Positions 22,303-34,411 of a stretch of 64,000 nt of DNA are shown one piece after another; positions within the stretch are counted from its first letter, which is position 1; each line of letters starts with the position of its first letter. A program made the position numbers and the translations under genes. The stretch is from Glandiceps talaboti (lineage: Eukaryota > Hemichordata > Enteropneusta > Spengelidae), in assembly GCF_964340395.1 (NCBI RefSeq), contig NC_135561.1, positions 4,361,501 to 4,425,500 of the forward strand, in the 5' to 3' direction. The notes under the pieces are model-generated. The model did not search any database. It had not been told where the DNA came from and saw only the letters and a program-made list of their open reading frames with translations.

Positions 22303-22375
22303 CGACTGTAAGATATGTCATGTCGCTCTGCCCTGACTCTGCTCTATCCTGTGAAAGGATGTTGAGGGAGCCCCA
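22303..22375 (+). repeat. Dispersed repeat, GTGTTGCTCTG family (copy 3)
   Basis: GACTGTAAGATATGTCATGT then CGCTCTGCCCTGACTCTGC. It is preceded by GAGTAAGGGTAACCATAGAC, a degenerate right end of the GGTTACCC MITE, the same adjacency as at 16546. Confidence 0.5.
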
Positions 22376-23974
22376 GCATGACTATTTATGACCACTAAGA
22401 TTAAGCATGCGACAAGATTGTCAGCCAGTGACTGATTTATGTTTGTTATCACACATTCTTGCAAACCAGAGTTGTTATTTTGGCACGTTTTGGACAGTGC
22501 CGTATAAGAGGCCGTGGTTTGCAACGATGGTTATCACAGTTCCCATTGTCTACCATTCAAAATATTCAAGATGACAGATGGGCAAGTTCTACATTATGCA
22601 CTTCTCTAAAATAGTTATTACTTAAAACTGGCAAAACTGCTGTACACTGGGGTGAGGCATTCTGGGAATTAAACACAGTTAAGAGCTATACCCCTCTATA
22701 ATCCTTGCCCAAACAATTCTAAGGCGATAGGCCTTTCCAAAATTTGCCATGATGGCACTCTACTTCCTGTCTGTGTGTACCCTGGGGGTATACATAGTAT
22801 AGGTTACTCTCTGTTAATCATAGAGCACTACTGCTTTCCTCGATGTCTGAACAATACAAAAAACATGCCTGATTTACACTGTTACAGAGAATGCCAAGTG
22901 ACAAAGCTCTTAAGAAACGGTATTACGAGGTGATGATACCCTCAATTTGAGCTAGGGTGCTGTATTCTCAATTTCCTGTTTGCAGTCTATAATGGCCTAT
23001 TGTTTCAAGAGTTGTCTCGCTTCTTTTTATTTACCAGAATGTCTAATCCCAGTGTACAGCATATCTCTTCTGAGCCACATAACCTAATTTTAATAACTCA
23101 ACTTTAGAAAGGTTGCACTTTGCAGGTGTTGGTGAAAATCACTTTTCTGGGTACCCTAAGCATGATAAATAAATACAGCTAACATAAAACCAACCAGTCT
23201 CATCTTTCTTCCCCTGTAAGTTTACTGTGTTAAAAAGTGTGCACTGCAACCAAAACAATTCATTATCAAAGCAGCTAATAAAATCATATACATTTGTAGC
23301 AATGTAATATTTTAAGATTTAAGTAGCTATATCCCTAAAGTGGCACAAACTGAATTTATAAACCTTTTTACTCAAATGAAAGTACATGTACTTCCATAAA
23401 ACCTTGATTAAACTATTCTGGTATAATGTTAATGTCACTGCACGCCTTCTATGACATTACAATTATCTTATGACATTGTTAGAACAGTTGACTCCTTATA
23501 CGGATTCCTTGACATTTTTTGATACATATAAAAATTATGTTTATATGTTATATGGTAATACTGTACCAGGTCTGAGTTCAGTCAATTGCAAGTGATAGTT
23601 AAGTTAGGTATTCTTTAGTGAGTAGAACATTACCAGAGATTTTTGCAAAAAAACCCCATATAAACTTAGTTTGTGCCCCTTTTATGATATAAACACAAGC
23701 TATTACAGTGGAGTGAAAGGACTATAGTGGCATTAGAGCTACCACAGTGAGGGTGAACTGCTGTTGTAAGACAGCTGTAATTGACTGCAAATTTAACCAA
23801 TTACAAATCTTAAACATAAATTATTTCAAAAATTATCATAAATAAAGTCATTAGGCTGAACTAGTCACTCTGTTAATCTTTGTCATATAACAAAACTTAA
23901 TTTTATGATAGACAAAACCCACCAGAGTAGAGGCTGCAACAGCTTGAAATTCACATCCAAACTATAAAGCACTT

Positions 23975-24390
23975 CATATTGGATGGATCTTAGATGGAAA
24001 GGATCCCATGTGAATTCACTACATTTACTGCAATGTTGGATGTTAAAATGTGTGTCGTTCTTTCTCACTTATCAGTATGGAGTTGTCATCAATCTACACT
24101 CAGACGGCAGTGATGTATAGGCCTTGCATGGGACTTTCGTTAAATCTAATGTTGACTGCTTATATTGTTGTATACCGGTAATTACAATAACAATAGGAAT
24201 AGTAGATTACGCATTTCACGGAGGTTGCCAAGCACAGCGAGTATGTCACTTCCACCTAAGTTCGAATCGATGCCAGCTCCATACTGATAAGTGAAAGTGA
24301 ACGAACCAATGCATTTGATCTCATTCCAATGTTTTATTAAACACAGTGAATTCACAAGGCATCCCTTCCATTTTAAAGGATCTTAATTAC
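23975..24390. mobile_element. Large foldback element, about 110-bp arms
   Basis: The left arm (about 23975-24082) ends CTCACTTATCAGTATGGAG; the right arm (about 24276-24390) starts with the complement CTCCATACTGATAAGTGA. Outward, both contain GTGAATTCAC and a GGATC(T/C)TTA-like segment in opposite orientation. The arms have diverged by small indels. The spacer (about 195 bp) is unrelated. It may lie in the 3' UTR or 3' flank of the minus-strand gene ending at 24687. Confidence 0.7.
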
Positions 24391-24686
24391 ATGCCGTTCA
24401 CTGTTTAGTTTTTGGTTGGAGTCAAACATTTGATAATAGTAACAGAATATCATAACATACTTCCTGTTAAATAAGTTAAATGAAAACGCACTAAATAGTT
24501 ATACTTTTAGGTAAGTGATTGCCAACTAATGGCGAAATCAAGTTATATATCACATGCAGCATATTTGAGAAGTAGTGTTAAAATGGATAAGGGAACTTTG
24601 GAATACATTTTATCAAAACAACACATCACATATTTTACTGAAAAGTCTGCTATGATATACAGGTATTAGTTTTCATGCTACCTGTG

Positions 24687-25340
24687 CTATGACACTTTCA
24701 AATCTTGAAAATTCTTAGAAATATTTTCTACATCTAGTCTTTCTATGACACTATTTTCTTCTCGTTGTACTCTAGTGAGAGTAAGGTCATCTAAGGACTT
24801 TGACCGTTTAATTTTTACGGGTTGAGGTGTACTTTCTTCTTCTTTTACCTTACAGTCTTCTTGGGTTTCATCTTTGATACCATTATCAACCTTTGGAGAA
24901 CTGGGATCTTCACTTTCACTATGCCTTCTAAATGACACTCGTTTTGACGGAACAGAATATGGTTTCCGAAATCGAACTCTTGATCTATATGTATGTATCT
25001 TTGCAACACGATTGTGATTGACATGAAAATCTGTACAGTTTGGTGGAGGGAAAGACGCTCTTCTGCTTTTTTCTGCCTCTGATCCTATCATCGGTGATGA
25101 CTGGATCCTAGTTGACATGGTTGGGGTTAATGGAAGGGTTTTCACTGGTTGTAACTGAGTCACAAACATTGGGTTCATTTGAACAACGGTAAATCCCTGC
25201 TTCGTAAGTTTTGTGCAACTTTCTGATCGGCATTCATTCTCCTTCAGATATTCCCTACGGCTTTCTGTGACAGCACTGAGCATTCCCAACTCATGGAGAG
25301 CAGCATCAATATCCATGCTACTGGTGTCAGATACAGCCAT
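24687..25340 (-). CDS. Unidentified Ser/Arg-rich phospho-motif protein, 217 aa
   Basis: Not recognised. The coding part is one exon, 24687-25390 on the minus strand; a splice acceptor (TTATCTTGTAG) precedes 25390. I start at the ATG at 25340-25338 (MAVSDTSSMDIDAALHELGM) rather than the in-frame Met at 25385, which lies only five bases inside the exon. The protein is mostly disordered: an N-terminal DAALHELGML helix-like segment, then basic serine motifs RRASFPPP, KRVSFRRHSESED and KRSKSLDDL that look like PKA/14-3-3 type sites, and an acidic Lys/Glu segment near 155-170. No membrane segment or signal peptide. A non-coding 5' exon with a GTGAG donor ends at 27006, so the gene faces DTWD1 head to head. 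Conserved-looking composition argues it is real; no function is proposed. Confidence 0.75.
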   Translation of the reverse strand: MAVSDTSSMDIDAALHELGMLSAVTESRREYLKENECRSESCTKLTKQGFTVVQMNPMFVTQLQPVKTLPLTPTMSTRIQSSPMIGSEAEKSRRASFPPPNCTDFHVNHNRVAKIHTYRSRVRFRKPYSVPSKRVSFRRHSESEDPSSPKVDNGIKDETQEDCKVKEEESTPQPVKIKRSKSLDDLTLTRVQREENSVIERLDVENISKNFQDLKVS

Positions 25341-25504
25341 CTTTTCAAGGTGACACTCAGTCAACAGGTACACCTTTCTATGCAATCACTCTACAAGATA
25401 AATCATACATAATAATACATTTTACACTATTGTCAAGTCTCAATGTTCATCTCAGTCCCATCCTGATTATAGGACAATGATTCATTCCCCTTCCCAAATA
25501 ACTT

Positions 25505-25984
25505 AAAGGGGCACATGCTGAGTTGATATGAATTTGGGCATAGATTTTGCTGCATATTTAAAAGGTATCGACAGTATTGTACAATACTGAAGCATACTCA
25601 GCCATCACTTGCAATTAACTGAATTCACACCTAGTATTAAGATATAACTCATAAACAATCCGATGATGTAATTTTATCATATGTATCAAACAATGTAAAA
25701 AAATGTATCAAAAACGTACATACATACATACATAAATACATACATACATACATACATACATACAAACAAACAAACATATGTACACAATGTGTATGTATGC
25801 ATGTAAATAATAATATATATTTCTGAAGGCAATCTCCATAGTACAGGCTTAAACTGCTGCATACATATGATATCTGTCTATTTAATTAAATAATTTGATA
25901 TGTTACATTTTCATTTGAATTAATTTACAGAAGGCTAAATTTCTGCCTAAATGGCACATAAATAGAATAGCAGCAACTTAGATA
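25505..25984. other. Intron of the minus-strand gene, including a (TACA)n tract
   Basis: The interval between the coding exon and the 5' exon of the minus-strand gene. It contains a tetranucleotide TACA array with a CAAA tail (about 25716-25775) and nothing else supportable. Confidence 0.6.
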
Positions 25985-27005
25985 ATGATGCATTATCTAT
26001 ATGATGTACACATACACGCAACACTGTACATAAAAACCATACGAGCTAGATTAAATCATGCACTTTATCCAGATATGAACTTGAACCTTGCCTTGACATT
26101 CACAATAGGCAAAAGTTTAAAAGACCACACGAAGGTGATGTCTTCCTACATGATCTATTCACCATATACCTGTATATTTACCTCACGATAATTATATTCA
26201 TAATGACAAAGCAACAGATCGTAGTGCCAGTACAAATTGAAGCAATATTGTCTGTTCATGTTTCTTTCACATGGTATTAAACTCGATCAGCATAATTATT
26301 ATAATATTTGGAAAATAAATGAACGCCATTTTTGATATGCACTTGTCGTTCGCTACAAAATGTACAGTTATGAGTACAGAGTAGGACAATTTTCGTTTTT
26401 GTCTAAGAGCAACAAGTCTTCTGAGTTTCACTTTGAAGCAACACAACAACTACCACATACTTCTTGTTATAAAAAAAAATTAGGCAGTTGACCTTGGCCA
26501 ACATGGCAGCTGTCTATCTTTGTTTTCAGTATTTTATTGTGCATTATAAACGGTGAATATTTAATATGTTGCGATCAGCTTTCACATTGTTTTATAAAAC
26601 CATAACTCTATTTATTTGCTCAAAGAATGTATCATAAGGCTGACATTTTCTAGAATGCAACCATTATAATTTTATTAATTTTTATGTTTTGGGAAAACAT
26701 CATAACATAATTATATAGTAGACATAGTAAAATGCCTTTACTACTGCAAACGTATAAGTTCACCAAGGCGTGTTATTGTTGACCCGCAAAACACGATTGA
26801 AGCTGAACGGACCATTGCACAACAAATATTTCCTGTTCTGTACTCTTGTTTTTGTACGTGTGTGTTGGTGAACTGTCACTAGCCGGACAGCCGCGCTGGC
26901 CTACGGTTACCTTTTTTGTAAACATATCATAACACTTTGTGTTTACGAACGCATTATAAACACAGTTTACCTTATATTTGCTAAAAACACATTCAGACTA
27001 CTCAC

Positions 27006-27205
27006 CTGCCTTTCGAATTTTACACCTCTGTCTTGAATTTTACCGTAAACTCACATTTTGACGGAAAATATACCCACAAATACGAACCCCTAACGTGCCT
27101 TCTGCTTCGTGTAGGAATCCCCTGCAATCTCGTATATTCTCCCGAGACTGACAGAGGGCACCACGGAAATGATCCGGAAGTAACGTTATAGGGTGGAAAG
27201 GTTAG
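27006..27205 (-). other. Probable non-coding 5' exon of the minus-strand gene
   Basis: On the minus strand, AAAGGCAG is followed by GTGAGTAG, a strong donor with the exon ending at 27006. It joins well to the acceptor at 25390. The start of transcription is not visible; 27205 is a guess based on the ETS-type site. The exon has stops in all useful frames, and an ATG at 27208 opens only a 62-codon frame that ends before the donor. Confidence 0.5.
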
Positions 27206-27531
27206 CAAACATGCACGATTTGTGACAATTTCTTTGGGTAAAAAACAGACGCGATTAAAGTATCAAATGACAAAAGAGTATATAATCTCATGAATTACAG
27301 CATTATAATTTCTTCACTATTGGTGTATTGTCAGGAATAATACTTTGAGTGATAGATACACAAGTTGTACCCACCCACATATCGAATGGAGGATCCCCAG
27401 GTCTATTTTTTCTTGAGTAGAGAAATAACATACAATTTCATTTTTAAAAAATGGCCGCGTTCATGTTGAATGTTCAAATTCCCCGATAAACAACGTGTTT
27501 AAACAACAATGCGTCAACTAAAGACAAAGTA
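27150..27531. promoter_or_regulatory. Putative bidirectional promoter with ETS and YY1-like sites
   Basis: The gap between the divergent minus-strand 5' exon and DTWD1. CCGGAAGT at 27174-27181 is a textbook ETS/GABP core, a hallmark of housekeeping bidirectional promoters. AAAATGGCCGC at 27448-27458 resembles YY1. No TATA box is obvious. GC content is locally raised. The sites are seen; their use is inferred. Confidence 0.55.
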
Positions 27532-27532
27532 A
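27509..27532 (+). promoter_or_regulatory. 7-codon uORF overlapping the DTWD1 start (TAATG)
   Basis: ATG CGT CAA CTA AAG ACA AAG TAA: the stop at 27530-27532 shares its final A with the ATG at 27532-27534 of the DTWD1 frame. Such a stop-start overlap permits termination-reinitiation. A second in-frame ATG (27547) lies five codons later. Confidence 0.6.
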
Positions 27533-29066
27533 TGCTCGCAAAAGCAATGGAGAAAGAAAAAGGATGCACCGATGGAAATGTGTGTTCTTCAAAAGTGTGT
27601 GATTCTAGTGAAAGCATCACGGTTAAGTCCGACGAGGAGCAAGCTGTAAGTGCTGCCCTCAGTACAGCTCCAGGCGCCACAACTGAAGATAGTGAAGTCG
27701 AAGACAGTCCCTTTGCCGGGATGCTCATTGCATCACACAGTGCCCTTCACGATGTAGTCGGTAGAACTAAGTGTCCTGGTTGTCAAGCGTCAAGAAAGTG
27801 GTTTTGTTATACGTGTTTCCGTCTAATGGGTGAACTAGAAGGAAAAGTCCCGCAAGTTGAAGTGAGGAGATACTCTTTTATAAAAACCAAAAGAGACTTT
27901 ATTCACCTTCATAAAGAGAAAAGATTGGATGTGTGGGCAGTGAAACTTTTGTAATCGAGTCAGACAGATTTCAGACAGACAGACAGACAGACAAATTAAA
28001 GTCACTTCAGTATGGATGAAATGCTTTTGTGTGTGTTGACAAACAAGATAGTAGTACTACTACTAGTAGTACACTGTCTGTGTCTCGTTACCCAGTCTTG
28101 GTTACCCAGACTCTCATCGCTGGGGGTTCTACTACAAGACCACACAGACAAGAGTCAGGGGAAACATAATCCCAAGTTATCTACACCAGAAGTCGGGCAA
28201 TACATTTCTTACAAGTCATGAACGATTGGTTTATGAGACCTGTTCTTTGTAATTACTGTGTAAAATGTGTCAGTTGCTAGAGACACACAACCTGTCATGA
28301 AGGAACCTGGATATCATCATTCAGTGTGCAATGTTGGACACAAAGTATTCCCCAGAATGCACTGCTCTGGGAGAGAGAGATTCGGTGTGGGTGATTTGGG
28401 ATTATGTTTTCACAGACTTGTCTGAGTGGTCTCGTAGTAGCACTCACAGTGGTGAGAGTCTGGGTAACCACAGACAAGGTTTCTTGTGGGGTAACTGAGA
28501 CTATGTACACCATGTAGGTACCTAATACATGTATATCAGCTTGCCCATCCTACATTCCAATCACAACATTGAATTTAGCTTCTTTGCATGACATGATCAG
28601 AGATCACTTGTGTGCAAAAAGTCTTTTGTAAATAATGTAAATTTCTGATCAGAAACAGTTTTTTTTTCTCAAGTGAACTCTAATTTCATGCAAATTTGAT
28701 AGCCAAATTCAACATGGTGGTCAGAATTTTGGATGAGTGTATTTGTTAGTATTGTAATGCAAAATGGCCAAAAAGATGTTTGGGGTGACCCGGTGGGGTT
28801 TTAGACATTATGTTTTTCAACTCTAACAACATAGCCAAAATGAGCAAAGGGAAGGAGCTAGGCTATGTACTAGGAAGCAAGACATCCCTGTAGAACCACT
28901 TACTGCAATAATGGGATATCAGTATCCCTAAAATATTTTTTGTATCATGGACCCTAAGGGTGTGTGTATGCGTGCGTGCGTGCATTAGTGTGTCTGTGTG
29001 TGTGTGTTAATGTGTATGTGCATGTCTATGTGAATGTGTGTGTGCATACATTCATGCGTGCATGCA

Positions 29067-29117
<51 letters not shown>

Positions 29118-31978
29118 CAGACAACTGTAATGTTTTGCTAGGTGACCATAACAATATGATATTTGTTACGTAAATACACCATGACTCCATTATCATTTTT
29201 TTGGGTGCAAGAAAACTTGCCTTCAGCATTTTGAAATTAAATTAACCAAAGTGGTCATTAAATGGTGTCATTGACATTGAAATATTTTGAAAGATTTTAA
29301 TTGCTAGAGAATGACCACTATTTGTTTGTTTTTTCAGTTGCCAATAAAGTTGGACATTATAAAACATCCAAAAGAGTTGGAAGGTAGAAGTACAGCAGTT
29401 CATGCCGCTGTGTTGGCGCCCTCTAGTGTCACAGTTCATGTATATCCACGCATTCCTGAATTGGAGGAGAAAGACAAGGTACGCATAAACTCAGACAACC
29501 AATACAAATTGTGTTGGTTGTCTGGAATATAAACAACTATTTTGAGGGGGTTGGGGATGGGTCCCTGTTCATGAAAATCTATGTGTTGGGAGAAACAGGA
29601 CTAAACTGTACAGAGGTCATCACTTTTGTAGCAAAGCATGAACAGAAAATTGTAAATTCTTTGCATAGAGTGGGCAGCTCAAAATGAAATACTGTACCAG
29701 TGAACACTTTTTGACCTCAACCTACAAATGATTTCATGAATTAAGTCAAGTTTATGGTTCTCATTTTTTCAGGAAACTGACATAAAGTGGCCATATGGAT
29801 GAGGATTGGGTATAAATAAATACCCAATCCTCTTCCACTTTAAGATACTGTATGTAAATTAGACATAACTTGAAAGAATTAAAAAAAAAGCCACCTTGTG
29901 ATGATGTTTAATCGTTGAACACAATTTTCAGTGTAGTTTTAAGAAACAGATATCCCTTTGCTCGATTCATAAAAAAAAGCTGAGAATTGGTTGGTGAAGT
30001 TGCTAATGCATCAGCTTGGTAACAGTAGATTAACAACTTGATGTGGTGGTGTCTTACCTTAAAAAGGGAGAAAGGTGCATCTTGTACTACAGTATTGTCA
30101 TCGTAGATTGATATATTTTTTCAGCAGTGGGTTTTAAGCAGTAATTTGCACAATGAATATATATATGTATCAATATGTTAATTGGCATAATGATAAGCAT
30201 ATAATATGCCTGTCATCAACTTTGAAACATACTGTGACATGTTTATATTTAACACATGGACATTGGAATCGGCCATTTCTCTTCAGATGAAACTCTAGGA
30301 TGTTAAAGCATGAGAGAAACCTGCCAAGCATGGTAGCCTGGATGGCAAGGACGGTGTTAGCACTATGCTTTCTCCATTGTGGGGAGAACACTGCACAGTA
30401 TTAATATCTATTCATCTTTCTTTATCCCTAGGTGGTACTTGTCTTTCCTTCATCATCTGCTATCTCATTGCAAGACTATGCAAAGCAATGCTGTAAGAAG
30501 GACATGAATCACCATGACGATGAACCAGTTGCTAGGAGATCAAAACATGATGAAGATGGTCCAGATGCTAAAAAAACAAAATATGACATGAAAGTTGTTC
30601 CTCCATTCAACAGAGTGTTGTTTATTGATAGTACTTGGAATCAAACTGCTGGAATTTTCAAAGATGAGAGACTTAAAGGTGGGAAGTAGATTTAATGGTT
30701 ATGGTGATTTTGTCGCTAAAATGTTCTCCAAATATAATGAAAGAATTGCAGGAAATTTATGTTTATAAAACTTTAAGTACATTATGAGCCAAGAGTACTT
30801 TGTGTCATTGAATGGATCGCAGTGCTTTTATTCAGGTAGAGGAACCCTGGTAACAGAAATGGGAGAGGTAAAGTGGCAGTTTGCCCATACAATCTACCAT
30901 GTTATACTGTTTGAGAACCCAGGCATAGTGGCTGGGTAACCCCAGTAGATTTTGTCTACTTCCTGTCCTTTGCAAAAACTCTGGACTGCCGTGATTTATT
31001 TAACTTCAGGAGAAGCATATGCTTTGATGTTGTGGCTTCATGATGGTTGAATAGTTTAATCTGCAGGTTGCAGGTTGTGTAGTCATGATGGTTGAATGGT
31101 TAGAGTGGCTGGCTTAGAATCTGCAGGTTGCAGGTTGTTGTGTAGTCGTGATGGTTGAATGGTTAGAGTGGCTGGTTTGAAATCTGCAGGTCGCACATTT
31201 GAATCCCTCCACTGTTATTTGTTTCTGAGTGGCTAAAGTCCTTGGGCAAGATTTGAACCAAGATTGTTCTCCAGTCAATCCAGCTGTGTAGGATCTCATA
31301 GAGGTTGCAATGTGAATGCTTTAATCCTATGTGCTTATAAAGGCTGCAATGGATTGTATGCTCTCCAGGGAGTTGAGGAAGTACAAAGGGCTGTTGTGCA
31401 GCTATAAATCCCTGCCAGGGGTAATAATTGTAAAGTGCTTTGAGCACAAAGTGGGAAAGAACTATGTAAAAACCAACATTATTATTATTATTACTTAATA
31501 AAACAATAGATTTAAGGACAACTCTTAAGTTTCATCATTTTCTATTGCTATAGTTACATGTCACAACAAAGAGCTATACATCTGGTTAAAAAATACATTC
31601 TTCACCAATAGATTTCAAATTATTGATTCTTCAATGATCAATGCTCTAAATCATGTGACTGCATTTCTTTTTATCTTTTTAATGTACTTTACAGGAATAC
31701 AGTGTGTTGTTTTGAAGTCAGCAAAGACGTCGTTTTGGAGAAGACAAGAAGGCAAGCCAGACAGTTACTTAGCAACCATTGAAGCAGTGTATCATTTTAT
31801 GGTGCAGTACCATGAACTGTTTGTTGACCCAAACTATGATGGAAGATATGACAACTTATTGTATTTGTATTCTTTTCTTCATAAAGTTGTACAAGAGAAC
31901 ATTGACCAGCAAAAACTGCAAGGTAAATTTAGACCCAGAAATAAAAGCAGAAAGAAGCAACGTGAAGTTACTGTTTAA
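27532..31978 (+). CDS. DTWD1: tRNA-uridine aminocarboxypropyltransferase 1 (DTW domain)
   Basis: Transfers the 3-amino-3-carboxypropyl group of S-adenosylmethionine to tRNA uridine; the human enzyme makes acp3U at position 20. Coding exons: 27532-27861, 29338-29478, 30432-30678, 31695-31978; phases 0, 0, 1 join to 333 residues (human about 304). Seen: two CxxC pairs (CPGC at 81-84, CYTC at 92-95), [13 protein letters not shown] (about 111-123), the catalytic DTW signature FIDSTWNQT with DSTW at 223-226, DERLKG, and near the end [21 protein letters not shown] and [12 protein letters not shown]. These blocks occur in the same order in human DTWD1. The first 75 residues and the last basic tail (KSRKKQRE) are lineage-specific. 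The exon 1 donor is GTGAG, with the exon ending in GAA. The gene shares its promoter region with the minus-strand gene. A SINE sits in the third coding intron and a MITE starts 20 bp past the stop. Confidence 0.96.
28082..28501. mobile_element. GGTTACCCAGACTC-type foldback MITE, copy B
   Basis: Left GTCTCGTTACCCAGTCTTGG then TTACCCAGACTCTC; right GAGAGTCTGGGTAACCACAG then GGGGTAACTGAGAC. The arms run about 95 bp through GTACTACTACAAGACCAC-like text. The ends are doubled TTACCC motifs. It lies in the first coding intron of DTWD1. Same family as 16227-16545. Confidence 0.8.
28957..29114 (+). repeat. (GT)n microsatellite with interrupted flank
   Basis: Irregular TGTGTGCG/TGCATG text (28957-29068) leads into a pure (TG)22 tract (about 29069-29113). 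It is in the first coding intron of DTWD1. Confidence 0.95.
29783..29846. mobile_element. Minimal palindromic copy of the GGCCATATGGAT MITE
   Basis: ATAAAGTGGCCATATGGATG, AGGATTGGGTAT, a short AAATAA centre, then ATACCCAATCCTCTTCCACTT: the outer ends of the 18857-19165 family joined almost directly. It lies in the second coding intron of DTWD1. Confidence 0.6.
31040..31496 (+). mobile_element. tRNA-derived SINE with repeated heads and an (ATT)n tail
   Basis: The head has an A-box-like TGGTTGAATGGTTAGAGTGG (31152-31171) and a B-box-like GGTCGCACATTTGAATCC (31189-31206), the RNA polymerase III promoter pair of a tRNA. The body holds CTTGGGCAAGATTTGAACC and the tail GTAAAGTGCTTTGAGCA with an AAGAACTATGTAAA segment, ending in (ATT)n at about 31480-31492; this layout resembles V/Deu-type SINEs. 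Two partial heads precede it (about 31040-31077 and 31081-31140), each stopping after GGTTGCAGGTTG. It lies in the intron before the last DTWD1 coding exon. Confidence 0.82.
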
Positions 31979-31998
31979 AGAGACACAGGCTGTATGTT

Positions 31999-32216
31999 CA
32001 ATCTGATTAAAAGCCGATGTAGTGTACACATCACGATTTCTTTTTAGCTGTTACGTTTACTGTCATTTGTTCTTTTTGTGAGCACTCGTTACATCTGACA
32101 CAATACCATAGGTTTTCCCGAACCCAATCTCGTACTTACGAGTAGCCAACCAGAATCCCTCTTACAATATAACACTCAACATTCGAAATTGCATTCACTC
32201 AGTGCTCTCGTGATTG
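31999..32216. mobile_element. Mutator-like MITE in the DTWD1 3' UTR
   Basis: Starts CAATCTGATTAAAAGCCGAT, matching the arms of the elements at 7450 and 7979, and ends GATTG. It is flanked by the direct repeat GCTGTATGTT (31989-31998, 32217-32226). Unlike the nested copies, the two arms are not long inverted copies, so it may be a deletion derivative or a relative. It sits 20 bp after the DTWD1 stop. Confidence 0.6.
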
Positions 32217-32226
32217 GCTGTATGTT

Positions 32227-33804
<1,578 letters not shown>

Positions 33805-33869
33805 GTTACTTTGGTTTTGTTAGTAGTTTGACAGCCTGATGAAGGTGTGCTAGTCACATCAATTATATA

Positions 33870-34378
33870 TATAATGTTATTTCGGCATAATATTAATACA
33901 ATATACAATTCATTCATAGTGCCTACATAATATACCATGGTGAACAAATCAAAGTAAATTATACAGAGCACATAAACATAAATTTGACTGACTTACTTTA
34001 AAGACATGAAACAAAAATAAAGCTATTTATCATAATATAGTTATTAATGTAAACAATTCATGGGGAAAAGAGGTAATAAAAGCATGCATAAAATGTTTGT
34101 CTAAATGATATAACAAGATACAAATAAAATAATCTACGAGTAATTCGACTTACTTTGAATGATACATAGATGACTCAAAATTACAGTCACTAAGAGAAAG
34201 TAATGTAACTATTTAGTGGCAAATTCTAGCACGTTAAGCAAATGAAGAATAAACTTAAGTAAAATGAAATAATATGACAAAAATAAACGTATACAATAAT
34301 TTATATTCAAGTGACATTGTATAAATGTGAGTGAGTGAGTGAGTGAGTGAGTGAGTGAGTGAGATAGAGAATGAATGA

Positions 34379-34411
<33 letters not shown>

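Larger units (their letters stand above)
20350..23970. other. Intergenic, no gene recognised
   Basis: No open frame here resembles a known family. It contains a palindromic element (21112-21250), a diverged copy of the 49563-49813 MITE (about 22155-22240) and a copy of the GTGTTGCTCTG dispersed repeat (about 22303-22375). Confidence 0.55.

Noticed and set aside
31152-31206. A functional tRNA gene
   Set aside because: A-box- and B-box-like sequences are present, but acceptor and anticodon stems do not close; it is a SINE head.
33828-33870. CCTGATGAAGG near the second (TA)n as another hammerhead
   Set aside because: No GAAA and no pairing arms follow at the required spacing; kept only as probable retroelement debris.
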